Of a DNA stretch of 64,000 nt, positions 26,791-37,585 are shown piece by piece; position 1 is the stretch's first letter; every line of letters begins with the position of its first letter. The DNA is from Tyto alba (taxonomy: Eukaryota > Chordata > Aves > Strigiformes > Tytonidae): positions 56,092,227 to 56,156,226 of the forward strand of contig NW_024881282.1 of NCBI RefSeq assembly GCF_018691265.1. The letters run 5' to 3'. Both the position numbers and the translations under genes were made by a program. The notes beneath the pieces are model-generated. The model was not told where the DNA came from. It saw nothing but the letters and a program-made list of their open reading frames with translations, and did no database searches.

Positions 26791-28249
26791 TGTTTTTATT
26801 CAATGAGATCACTTGAATAAAAATACAGATTCAATGACACTGAAAAGTACTGTGAATTTCTATTCATTTTGCAGAATTTTGATGTCAGAACATACCTTAT
26901 CTTACTTCTCAAGGTGTTTTCAAAGTGAAATGACTGAGAACAAACTCTTGCTAAGGCTTTAATAAGAGCACACTCTTGTTCCTTGTTACTCCCCATAGCA
27001 GCAACTTTTTCATTATTGCAAATTCTTTCCGGTTTTCTTGGTTTATTGTCTATAACCCTATTATCTTTACAGAAGCTACAGATTTCATTAACTCAGTATA
27101 TAAGACTTATTTCTTCTTATTTTTTTAAGTTGTCTATGTGTAAATATTACTGTCCCTGGGGGAGTGTGGAATTGCTTGTGTTGAATTTAGTGCATCCATA
27201 ACTCCTTCAGCTTTGTATTGGAGAAATTACAGAAGTAAAATTCATCTTTCAAGGCCTTTACTGCCTGATCGAGCTGGGAAGAAAGGGCATGGGATGGGGG
27301 GAATCCTCCTCATATAATTTTTCCTCTGATCACTTTTCTCTTTTTCTTGTATTTTTCCATTTGCTTTCTCCTACTTTCTTCAGGCAGCTGATGGTTCTTG
27401 GAGGCAAAGGTTCACCTGGTGCTCTGAGGTAGCAAAGAAAATGCCTCAAGTGCTTGACTAGTGCAGTTTCTTCTCCCATCAGGGCTGAGAAGGGGATGAC
27501 TTTGGTGACTTTGGGAATCTATGGTGCTCCATGGCCCTGGTTCACCTCATCACATCCTCCAGGCGAGTGCATTTCAGTCATGCCACAGCGGCTGAGGGAG
27601 GAGGTCTCCCCTGAGCTCTGGGAGTGGGGATGAGTGCCTGGAGCAAGAGGCAGCTCTCCCCATGCTCCCAGTGTAACTAAGGGAGGGAGACAGGTGTCAA
27701 AGCATCTCAGTTGGGAGCCTGCAGTGAACAGCTGTCCCAAGGCTCAGGTACCACCTGAGAGCCCAGGGACACCAGGGGCTGGACATCCATCACTAGTCTT
27801 CCCTGGTGGAGAACACTGTTTCATTTGGATATTTATGTGTTTTGACCTAACCACTGCTTTTATTCTTGATATAACATTCCAAAAGCCTCTAAGTGAGTTT
27901 GCCAGCTCATTTGCTTCAATACATGACACATGTAACACCAGGGACTGCTTTTAAGAGTCAGTCTGACAGCACTGGGTTGTTCATTTGGTAGTACTTAGAC
28001 TAGGCAGATAACCTACAGGCATGCTGCACTCCTTGGATGCAAAGTTCCCAGTGATTTTTTTCTGCATCTTTAGTGAGAAAAGGTCGAAGGAATTGGAGAG
28101 TTTGTTCAGCCATGAGAAGACAAGACTGAAGAGGGAATGGCAGTAATCTTGCAAAATGTGCAAGACTATGGGGAGGGAAAGTGAATAAACTCTGCTTGGT
28201 GACCACTGTGGCGAGAAGACACATTAATGAGATTCTACGGCCAACTGTT

Positions 28250-28405
28250 GCTGAAGTTTCACTTAGATATCAGGAAAATCTTTCTAATAATAAGGATCAT
28301 TAACCACAGGAAATGTTGCCAGGAACAATTTAGGTACAGTTAACTCTGACTAGGTACAAAGAGACAGACTACACAACCTCTGAAGATCCTATTTTAATAT
28401 TAATT
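28250..28405 (+). mobile_element. CR1 LINE 3'-end fragment, plus strand
   Basis: ATATCAGGAAAATCTTTCTAATAATAAGG-type sequence (28267-28295) followed by a TTAACCACAGGAAATGTTGCC block corresponds to the end of CR1 ORF2 and the start of its 3' UTR. CACAACCTCTGAAGATCCTA (28372-28391) matches the tail ('gacctctggaggtccctt'). It is heavily mutated, with no frame left. Confidence 0.72.
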
Positions 28406-28654
28406 CATTTGGACTAGGCTTTACGGCTTTTAATATACAGGGGTTCAGACTGGGTGTCTGTTCTGTACAGTCTGGTCTTTGGCTCTATTTAACTGTGGAA
28501 ATAAAAGAAATCTGTCTCTCGGTCTGTAATTCAACATAAAACCTGTTTCAAAACCTCCTGCCTGCACATTAACTACAGCAGCACCAAGGCTGCTCAGCCA
28601 GAGCCTGTCCTGGCTCTTGTTGAATTGCAGAAACAGTGGCAGAAGCACAAGAGG

Positions 28655-29170
28655 GCTGAGGCTTGAGATGGTCTAGTGCAACCCCTCTGCTCAAGCAGGG
28701 TTCACCTAGAGCAGACTGCCCAGGTTATGTGTCCAGACAGCTTTGGAATATCTCCAAGCATGGATCTCCACAACATTTCTGGGCAGCCTATGACAGTGTG
28801 CAACCACCATCCCAGTAGAAAGGTGTTTTCTTGTGTTCAGAGGGAACCTCCTGTGTATCAGTTTGTGCCCACTGCCTCTAGTCCTGTCACTGGTCACCTC
28901 TGAGATTACTATTCTTTACTCTTGCCTATCTTCTTTACTCTTGCCCGTCACATATTTATACACACTGATAAGATTTCCCTGGAGCCATCTCATCTTTAGG
29001 CTTAACAGTCTCAGCTCTCCCCGTCCCTCCTGTGTCAGATGTTCCCATCCCTTCATGCTCCTTTGCTGGAATTGGCTCCAGGGTGTCCCTATCTCTCTTG
29101 TACTTGGGAGCCCAGCACTGGACCCAGTACTCCAGATGTGCCTCATCAGTGCTGGAAATAGTGGCAATGA
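28655..29170 (-). mobile_element. CR1 LINE 3'-end fragment, minus strand
   Basis: On the plus strand the left end reads GAGATGGTCTAGTGCAACCC, followed by CTCTGCTCAAGCAGGGTTCA, the reverse complement of a CR1 3' UTR. The minus strand then encodes remnants of the ORF2 C-terminus. A 63-codon frame (28897-28706) begins with SDRTRG, a conserved CR1 ORF2 motif. An 83-codon frame (29167-28916) with 'RGELRLLSLK' matches the region just before it. A 19-bp-period duplication and stops separate the two. It is a 5'-truncated dead copy. Confidence 0.88.
28912..28945. repeat. Direct duplication inside the CR1 fragment (period 19)
   Basis: TTCTTTACTCTTGCC occurs at 28912-28926 and again at 28931-28945. It falls between the two ORF2 remnants and contributes to their interruption. 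It arose after insertion or was inherited from the source element. Confidence 0.85.
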
Positions 29171-30107
29171 GAGAAATATTCAAAAGAAATGTGAAGTGGA
29201 TCTGAAGTTCAAGGAGAGACTAATTTGTAAGAGGCTGCCACAAATGTCCTGCTTACTGCATAGGATCAATCAACAAGATTTAGCTGTGATGATATCATGT
29301 TTCTAAAGATACCTTTCACCAGCTGAATATATTATCATTCATTAGCCTGAAGGAGAGTGAGATAAACTTAACTGCTATTTCAGAAAACTTTCTCTTTTCT
29401 AGAATGCAACTTTTTTAACTGATTTTTTTTTTTTTTTATGAAGGCTTATTATTTTTTTCTAAAATTCCAAGGGACATTATGAAAAAACCCAACTTAACAG
29501 ACACCCATTACCTGAAGGGAAATCTTGCTTCTCATCCAATATTGAATGAAGCATATAGTCAGCCACTAAATTGCAGTATCTTGCCCAGTGATATTTTATA
29601 TTGTATATAATACCTCACTGCAGGAACACCATCATCTTTTCCGTCTCATTAACGCACTAGATATCCACAGAGATTTTTTGGGAGTTTGTAAACCACTTAC
29701 AATTGAAATGACAAAATGAGTTCCTAAATGATGAGAGCTGGTTGCAAAAGTATACATAACAGTTCCTAAAGAATAGAAAGAGGATCCCAAAAGTGCATAG
29801 AATCTCACATCAAGCAAGTCCTTTAGACAATCCCTTTTTTAAATTAGACAGGAATGTTTAATTTTTCTCTCAAGGGTAAAACATTTTTCATGCTGTCAAC
29901 TAAACTTATGAGCTATAAAAATAATAGATATTCTGTCATTCTTTCTGGCTATGCCCCAAGACACAGGGGTTTTAAGAAGAAAGGTACTTGGAATTAAGCC
30001 ACATGTTTGGTATGGACATCCCTCGAGACCCAAAATAAACTTATGAGAGAAATCTAGAAGGAATTAAAATACTATAGATCATTTTATAGTTCCATTTACG
30101 CCCTCTT

Positions 30108-30124
30108 AAAAAAAAAAAAAAAAA
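30108..30124. repeat. (A)17 tract
   Basis: Pure run of seventeen A bases after CCCTCTT. No element body is recognisable upstream. Confidence 0.95.
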
Positions 30125-32665
30125 GTTCTGAATTACTGCTAATTCAAACCACTCCTTAACAAGAAAGCTTTATTATTTTGAGAAAAGAACATTCACCCAT
30201 AAAACAAATAAAACATCTGCAGTAAGCAACTAACTAAGAAAGCAGACAGTGGATTAAGCTACTCCCTGTAGAGTGACAGTGTATTTTAAATGATTTACCA
30301 GAGATCTCTTTCTCCATCCCTCCATTCTCCTCTTGTGTCACCCTCCTTGCATGCTCTGTGTCCCAGCTCAGGCAGCTGAGCAGAGCACACTCATCATTCC
30401 TGGAGGGATGCTGGCAGATGGGGTTGAGAAGGATCCCATGAGGCAACCCACAAAGATGCTCAGGACATGGAAGCGTGTTACCCTTGACCCAAAACCCTCT
30501 AGAGAGGCTTTCCTCGGGCAGTGGTTTGGCTACACCTGCCCACACAGTTCCTCCACAGATCCCATAGCTGCAGAAGGGTAATGTGCTCCTGCATCTCCAA
30601 AGAGTCCCAGGCTGGGAAAGGGACCTCCTTTGGAATTACTGAACTCTACCCAATCGTTCCTGGGAGCTACAGTTTCTCTCAAGCCCCCGTTTGTGTTGGC
30701 AGCTGCCTGCTGTGTGTGCTTTTCTCTCCCAAGTGCTCAGCTGCTACATAGCACAGAGACTGTACTTGGCAATTTAGCACAAACAAATGTGAGATTTGCA
30801 TAACCACACCAACAGGGCAGGTGGGGTTCACCTTGCCAAAAACTAGGTATATATAATATATGGCCCATGTAGTCAGCTAGAGTTCTTTGTAATTAAAGGA
30901 GAGGAACGCATACTTCAGATATGAGCTACATAATGTGTTTTAGTGATTTACATGAAGATGAAGTGCATAATTTCTTAGAAGAGCCTTTTTTTTCTTTTAC
31001 TTACCACAGAAGGAGTCCAGGTGACTAAGTCAGATGCTAAAAAGTTATCTGAGATTAATCTCATTTACTCTATTTTGCTGGAGAGTTAACAAGTCTTTGT
31101 ATACAATAAACATAGTGGCTACTCATATATACATTAATGTCTTCCATATCATTACCAATGAGGAATGGATTTGCTTAAAAAGAACAGGGGGGGGACGCTC
31201 ATTCTTTATCATTCATTCATCCATTACCACTAATCACAATCACTAGCCTGGCAGCCATACATTTGTCTGAAACATTATTTCTTACACAAATGTGTAATTT
31301 GTTTCTGGAAAGGCAAAATTAACCCTGAGGGAAAACACATAGCTTATGCCTCATTTGTATCCAGTGACAGCCCTCAAAAAGACAGGGTTGTGTAAGCACA
31401 GTGTGTTAAGTGGATAACAGAGGTCACTTTGAACAGAAACTCTTTACTCTGGGATGAAAGGGCCACTGGTATTATGCAGGTCAGTTCAAGCAAATGCCAG
31501 TAGATCCAGTCTACACTGCAGTATGTTTCTTTACATGTCACAAGCAAAGTATTTTAGGAAGGTTTCTGGCAATTTTAGCATTTTTTACTGGAACCCATTT
31601 TGCCCTCTTTAGATTGTGGAGTCAGCTGCTCTAACTATCATCCATCAAATGATACAGGTTTCAGAAAAAGCCATAAAACTCACAGTGACATTTTTGTATT
31701 TCAGTGCCCAACATTTCAGACGCTTCCAGGACAGGGATAAGTGAATTGTTGATCCCAGCGACATACTCTCTTTTCATATGATCCAGCTTTCAGTTTCATT
31801 CCTGAAAGGGCTACCAAAAAATTAACATAATTTTACACCTCTCTATCTAAACGTCTCAGACTGAGACTATAGCATGTGAGACGACAGACTTATTTAATAA
31901 AGAGGTTGGGAAAATAAACGGGGAGAGGAAGAAAAAGGAAAATTTTCTGGAGTTATTTTTAAACTTTGAAAGTTTCTGAACATGCTCAAAGGTCTGGGTG
32001 TTACTCGTGACTGCAAGGAGATAGAGCACAAGAAAGTGATCTTCTGACTGGATGACCAAAGGTGCAGAAGTTCTCTGCCCAGACACATCCACAAAGGTAG
32101 AGCAGAACAAAGTACCCAGCCACCATGTTCAGCTTTACAAGGAGAAAGAAACATTGTTTTAAAGGACCCTTGTCTTGTTTCTTAATCTGCCCATACCACA
32201 CACTCAACAGCAAGGGGAACTGAGCTACTTCACCCCTCCTCAACCAAAAGACAAGCTATGGAAGTAAGGCTTGAAGGCTTAACATAGAGCAAAAGTCTTC
32301 AAAAGGAGTGGTATGAAATTAGAATCTTCTTGTGCACACACAGGGAGTCTACCACATATGTGTCTGACTCGATAGAAACAGAAAGGGCATGGATTAAATG
32401 CCGGCACTGCTGAAGAGATACCACCCCCACTGAACTCCAGAAAGCCATGCTCTTCCCTAGGGGGTGGAAGTCACTCGGTGATGCTACTCTTCAAGATACT
32501 TCTTCCTCACATCCTTATTTTCTTGTGATTGCATTCACTCTACACTTTTAATTTGTAATAGCAGAACCAGAAAGTGCAAGAATTCTGGAAACAAAACGTT
32601 CAAATTTGTTTATAATCTTTTCAAAAATGCCAATTTGCCAAGTCTATCCGTTAAGGTGGACTTCA

Positions 32666-32679
32666 GGGCCCTCTAGTGG
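32666..32679 (-). promoter_or_regulatory. CTCF-like core motif, minus orientation
   Basis: The minus strand reads CCACTAGAGGGCCC, which fits the CTCF core CCASYAGRKGGCAS at 13 of 14 positions (C in place of A at position 13). The core consensus is established. Binding here is inference from one motif. By my estimate fewer than one such match is expected by chance in a window this size and composition. Confidence 0.45.
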
Positions 32680-34632
32680 CTTGGGAGAGGGGACATTATG
32701 AAAGAGGAATGACAAACCTTTCAAAAACTCAGCAACATTTCCTACCACTTTTGAATAAAAACACGAAGAGTAAGCAGACTTCCTTCACCACTTCCAGTAG
32801 AATCAAAAGTTTTCATTAGCCCGTGTCCCTGCTTCACTCTTCCACTCAACTTTTCTTCTGTGAACTAGGACTAAACTGAACATTTCACATTGCCATCATT
32901 TCTCTAGACAAAGGCCAACTGTGGTCCCAACATAAATCCTGAACTTCTCCCATAAAGCAAAAAGGCATTCCCAGGCTGTCACAGATATGTCAAGTCTGTA
33001 AATTGTACGACCTGTCAAAGCTTGTGCACCAAAAGTGGGACACAAAATTGGCTTCCATCTTATTCTGATTATGTGCAGTGACTTTTTTACAGGGTATTCA
33101 TTTATAGCACCGGTTTTCTAGTTCCTATCTTATTCTATAACTCCAACACCTGGGAAACAGGTCAGTGGGCACCTTAAACCTCTTACTGCCACACATAAAG
33201 ATGTTCCAGCTTGTGAATGGGGCCATAAGGCTGCACGACAGTAAGGGAAGCAGCACTCTTTACCACCTCAGCCCTGGAGGGATGCTGCAGCAGGCCAGCA
33301 CTGTGTCCCCCCGCACGTCACATGGGCTGAAGTCTGTCTCAGGATTTGTAAAAAAGGCTGCAGCTGAACCACAAAACCATATTCAGCAGTAAAGTAAGAC
33401 GTTGCTCAAGTGTTTTCTCTTCAAAATGCCATGCTGTTTTGCAAGAAATTTAGATAGCTGACTGTTCCTCATTTTGGAAACCGGATTAAAGATTTCTGAA
33501 ATCTCTTTAAACACCTGAAACTGTTGTAAAACAGTAAGAATAAGACTTAAAAATACCCAGTGAGCCTGAGATAGTTCCCACAGAGGTAATTTCATTATTG
33601 TTAACCCAAAATGTTTGAAATTTGGGGTAAATGTCTTCCACTGCATAATCATAAGATTTTTGTTAAGATCTTGACAGTACAGGAAAGGTAGTATGAGTTT
33701 CTTTTTACCTAACTTCTGGTCTTCAACCTTCAGTGTGGCATTTTCTGTGTAAAATTGTCTTTATATACCAGCTAGAAACCTATTTTTATATAAAATTTGA
33801 GATTTTCACACACTTCTTAGAGCACCAGAGAAAAGCAGCTTCTACAGAGGACTTTAAATAAAATCACACTTGGCAGCAAAGTAATTTACTGCTGCTGCCT
33901 TACATATAAACATCTATTGCAGATAATATCAGGGTTTTTTTTAATCAAGGAAAATTTCATGCCATATAATTGTCCAGTTTCATAAGAGATTTTAGAGAAT
34001 ACACAGGCTGAGAGAGAGAAGAAAGGTCATGTCTGTGCTGCAGCTTAGGTTATGGGCTGTACCTGGGCTGTTTTCAGCAAGTTTGACAGGACTGAGAGGC
34101 AGGTACTTGAGGAGACACCAAAAGCCCTATTGTGGTCACTGCAAAGGGGAAGGGTTAGGTACGAACACAGAAATATCTTCAGCTGACCAGTGCTGAGACT
34201 GTTCAGTAATCATTATAGACTCTTGAGAACCAAAGATTTGTTAGACATGACCCCATTTAAAGTTGATGCCCTCTCTTGTAAAAGCCTGATTTCATGACTT
34301 GGTGATGATGCAGAGAGGATGCTGACTTTAGCAAGCTGCAGATGACAGCAGACAGTACATCTATACAACACAACAGCATGTCAAGCAAAGATACCTCACC
34401 CCTGGAAGCAGCCTAGATGCATGAGCACATTGTTTTATTGTGTTAAGTAGCAAAGAGGAGACCAGCACTTCAGTAGGACAGCAATACTGACTCTGGTAAC
34501 ACCTATGCTGAGCATGTCATCATGCTGGTCCTCACACCCGAAGTGTGAATCGGCAGCTCAGGTCTCCCACTGGAATAAAACAACTGTTTCTTTAAATGTA
34601 TCCCCTGTTCAAAATCTAGTTTCCTTCCTATC

Positions 34633-34650
34633 TTTTTTTTTTTTTTTTTT
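34633..34650. repeat. (T)18 tract
   Basis: Pure run of eighteen T bases in a pyrimidine-rich stretch. Read on the minus strand it would be an A tract, but no retrocopy body adjoins it. Confidence 0.95.
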
Positions 34651-35590
34651 AAACTTGTCTTTGCTGATTTCACACCAATTATCACATTTACACAGATAAT
34701 AAAGCATAACAGCTCGTCCAGACTTGAAAGTTAAAGCAGATTTATGCTATGAATTTGCACCACCAGAATAGCTATTTCTGAGTAATTTCCTGTATAGACA
34801 GGCCCAGTGCTTTTAGACACTACAGGGAGCAATCCCCAAATCTCTCTTGAGCATCATCTCAGACTGCAGTTAAACCAACTCAGCCTACCTCCTGTGGGCA
34901 CTTGGGGAAAGAATCTCCAAGTGCCTCAATCTCCTTTCTTGAATGAGACAAGGCTGGGTGGCCAGACCGCTGAAAGTACCTGAAATATTGGCTGGAAGTC
35001 TCAGGGCTGAGGTTCTCCAGTGCCTTCAGTGCCAATGGTAGTTTCTCCACCTCTTACCACACTCCTCTCCAGAGGAAAACCTGAACAGAGCAGAAGATGT
35101 AATCTTACATATCTTGTATTTGGCCTACAATCTGAATGCACTTTTCCTCCCACATGTTGTCATACTGAATTAACAGTTCGTCTGTAAGTCCATTTTCCCT
35201 TGTACTCTGGTTAAACATTGTTCCTTCCTAAATGACCAAGATGAAATAAAATGTACCACCAAGAGCCCAAAAGGATCAAATTAGTGGAGAGTGGATTAAA
35301 TGTGCAACATTTTCCATTTCTCTAACACTCACAGGGGAAGAAATGAATCTGTGGAATATTAGGAAATGTTGCTCTAATTGACATCTCAAACTGCTGGTGA
35401 CATTTTCTTTTGAAGTCATCCATTAAATCACAACGTGCCTGGTCAGTACATGTAGCAATGTATTGTTATTGTCATAGTGCTTCAAGTACTGCATCCAGAA
35501 TATGCTACAAGTAAAATTACTTCATCTGCTTACAATCTTATTCTGTGTTGTTTCATATTTTTCATAAGACCCTATTTTCCTTTGTTTCAC

Positions 35591-35613
35591 AAAAAAAAAA
35601 AAAAAAAAAAAAA
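35591..35613. repeat. (A)23 tract
   Basis: Pure run of twenty-three A bases following TTTGTTTCAC. No recognisable retrocopy lies upstream. Confidence 0.95.
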
Positions 35614-35817
35614 GATGCTGTGGTAATTATTCTAATTGGAGACCTACAAATGCTACGGTTTTATTTTGCACTTCTCAAAGTTGATCCTGGCATTTAAAAC
35701 TAAAACTATTCAGGTTCTAAATAAAAGTAAAGGCAAAATCTAGTAAGTAGGAGAAATGATTACTAGATAATTGGTATATTTTTTAGTAATGTCAACTCTG
35801 TGTTTGAATTTCTGGTT

Positions 35818-35862
35818 CAGAGCCCATTGAAGTAAATGGAAATTCTTCCTTTGACTTTTAGT
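35818..35862. repeat. Possible ancient amniote repeat fragment with self-complementary core
   Basis: CAGAGCCCATTGAAGTAAATGG, beginning at 35819, is followed about ten bases later by TTTGACTTTTAG. This resembles a widespread old reptile and bird repeat in which 'cccattgaagtcaatgg' and its complement recur. Family not named. Short match, judged by eye. Confidence 0.4.
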
Positions 35863-36345
35863 TTCTTTTCTCTTCTTCAGAGTCCTTGCCCAAAATATCT
35901 AGTAATATTCATTGTCAGAGAGAATATATATGGTCAGTGGTCCAGTGTTTTTAAATATTCTTTTGTTTCTAAAAGTAAAATCATCTGTATTCTGCTAAAC
36001 TTACTACATAGCTTCTCTGGATGTGGTTTTCTAGTAGCTTCCAAGCTTCAGCACATATGCAGCACTCTGCTGGAAAACTTAGCCCAAAGTGCACTTGCAA
36101 TGGAAACACAAGAATGTTAAGGGAATACAATGGAAAATAACTCAAAAATGCATTCATGTGCTACTGTGCACTCTTTGGACTAGCATATCTGCAACACCGG
36201 GTGAATGTCTGTCAACTTCACCTCAGTAAGAAGTTACTGATTATACATGAAGCGTGGAGAGGGACTATATGAGGAACTAAAGATGAAAAAGACCTCGGTA
36301 GAATGAAACAACTGTGAGAGCTTTTTTTAGAAATAATTTAACAGA

Positions 36346-36350
36346 AACAT
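36346..36350. repeat. Target-site duplication, LTR copy A (left)
   Basis: AACAT directly precedes the TGTCATTG terminus and recurs at 37581-37585 directly after the other terminus, AGGACA. Confidence 0.88.
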
Positions 36351-36542
36351 TGTCATTGTTTGAGCCTGGTCAGCAGCCAACCACCACGCAGCCACTCTCT
36401 CTCCCTTCTCTTCCGGCAATAAGAAGGGACAGAGAGCCAGGCTTGGGGTTCAGGATATGACTGGGATGGGGAAAAATCACCCTTTATGGGCACAAGCAAA
36501 AGGCAGACTCATTAAGGGAAGAAAAAAAAAAAACAACATACA

Positions 36543-36548
36543 TTTATT
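36543..36548 (-). terminator. LTR copy A polyadenylation signal
   Basis: The minus strand reads AATAAA in the context GTCTGTAATAAATG. The same context is present in copy B at 40935-40940 and in copy C as ATTAAA, so it is an inherited LTR signal. Confidence 0.75.
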
Positions 36549-37085
36549 ACAGACACTAACAACACATAACAGAGTAGGACAGTGAGAAGCATTGCCACAT
36601 CTTGAGATCACCTTCCCCCCACCCCTCTCTTCTTCCCGGGCTCAGCTCTGCTCCCGATATCTCTACCTCCTCCCCCAGTGGCGCAGGGGCAAGGAATGGG
36701 GGGTGCAGTCAGTGCTGCCACTTCATCCATCTATGGTGGGGGGAGCTTCTGAAACTTGTTCCCCAATGCTCCATCATGGTCCCCCTCTCACAGGAGACAG
36801 TCCTTCACAAACTTTCTTCTACATGAGTCCCTCCCATGGGCTGCAGCCCTTCCTGAGCTGCTCCAGCGTGGGACTCCCCCGCATGCTGCAATCCTCCCAG
36901 CGCTAAACTACAGCAGCAGGGCTACCTTTTCCCACAAGATCCCAGCTTTCTTCAGACACAGCACCTTGATCAATAAGGCAGAAACCACAGGCCATAAATC
37001 AATGTCTGCTCCACCGTAGACCTTCATGGGTGGCAGGGGGGGCCTCCCTGCTGTCTCACCACAGGATACAGGGGGGTCTCTGCTC

Positions 37086-37319
37086 CACCACACCACACCA
37101 CACCACACCACACCACACCACACCACACCACACCACACCACACCACACCACACCACACCACACCACACCACACCACACCACACCACACCACACCACACCA
37201 CACCACACCACACCACACCACACCACACCACACCACACCACACCACACCACACCACACCACACCACACCACACCACACCACACCACACCACACCACACCA
37301 CACCACACCACACCACACC
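37086..37319. repeat. Pure (CACCA)n pentamer microsatellite, about 47 units
   Basis: All 234 bases follow a strict 5-bp period with no interruption. The opposite strand is (TGGTG)n, G-rich, and is the LTR sense strand. Five is not divisible by three, so every forward frame reads a His-Thr-Thr-Pro-His cycle and every reverse frame a Gly-Val-Val-Trp-Cys cycle. The 112-139-codon frames here are therefore artefacts. Copy B has only CGGCACACC at the matching place (about 41537), so the array grew after copy A inserted or in its immediate source. Confidence 0.98.
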
Positions 37320-37414
37320 TCCCCCTTCTTCCTCCATTCCTCCCCTGACCTTGGTGTTCACACAGCTGCTGCAACTAGTCCTCACAAGTCCCACTGCTCA
37401 TCACCATGTCTCTT

Positions 37415-37422
37415 CTTAAATA
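37415..37422 (-). promoter_or_regulatory. LTR copy A TATA-like box
   Basis: The minus strand reads TATTTAAG. The same octamer is preserved in copies B (41646-41653) and C (60969-60976), all about 155-165 bp from the LTR 5' end. Promoter activity is inferred from position and conservation. Confidence 0.55.
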
Positions 37423-37585
37423 CATTATCGCAGAGGCAAAGCTGATTGGCTCAGTTTCCAAACAGAGGTGGAGCTGACTTGGAGCTGGGGGAGCTTCCAG
37501 AAGCATCTCAAAGGAGCCGCCCCTATAGCTCACTCCCCTGACATCAAAAAAAAACCCCACCACTCACTCAACCCAGGACAAACAT

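Larger units (their letters stand above)
12871..28249. other. 15-kb unique stretch, no gene recognised
   Basis: Sequence is mostly AT-rich with several modestly GC-richer patches (about 14.6, 15.1-15.4, 16.9-17.2, 22.45-22.70 and 27.4-27.8 kb). The longest frames (126, 121 and 119 codons at 24409-24789, 16855-17220 and 15033-15392, all minus strand) show no recognisable domain. Simple tracts include (A)17 at 16121-16137, (T)13 at 22276-22288 and (A)20 at 24343-24362. I saw no LTR, DNA transposon terminal repeat, tRNA or snRNA. Conserved non-coding elements may be present but cannot be recognised from one sequence. Confidence 0.5.
29171..36345. other. 7-kb unique stretch, no gene recognised
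   Basis: Frames up to 104 codons have no recognisable domain. Contents worth noting are a CTCF-like core at 32666-32679, (T)15 at 29423-29437, (A)17 at 30108-30124, (T)18 at 34633-34650, (A)23 at 35591-35613 and an old repeat remnant near 35.8 kb. No RNA gene or LTR was seen. Confidence 0.5.
36351..37580 (-). mobile_element. Solo LTR, copy A (endogenous-retrovirus LTR, ERVL-like by 5-bp duplication)
   Basis: On the minus strand it begins TGTCCTGGGTTGAGTGAG and ends CAATGACA, giving TGTC...GACA termini as expected of an LTR. It is flanked by a 5-bp target-site duplication AACAT (36346-36350 and 37581-37585). Sense-strand signals: a TATA-like TATTTAAG (37415-37422) about 160 bp from the 5' end, and an AATAAA polyadenylation signal (36543-36548) about 190 bp from the 3' end. 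No retroviral internal sequence adjoins it, so internal recombination has left a solo LTR. It is very similar to copy B and more distantly to copy C. Relative to B it lacks a 68-bp segment and carries a 234-bp pentamer array. The frames in it are antisense or repeat artefacts. Five-bp duplications are typical of ERVL-type elements in birds, but the class is inference. Confidence 0.93.

Noticed and set aside
36592..36906. 104-codon plus-strand frame in LTR A that shares its first ~33 residues with a 126-codon frame in LTR B (40977-41357)
   Set aside because: It is antisense to the LTR. The similarity reflects the DNA similarity of the two copies, the frame diverges after small indels, and it is not maintained in copy C.
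36908..37445. Open frames of 112-139 codons on both strands made of His-Thr-Pro or Gly-Val-Trp-Cys repeats
   Set aside because: They are created by the (CACCA)n array, whose 5-bp period keeps all six frames open. Not proteins.
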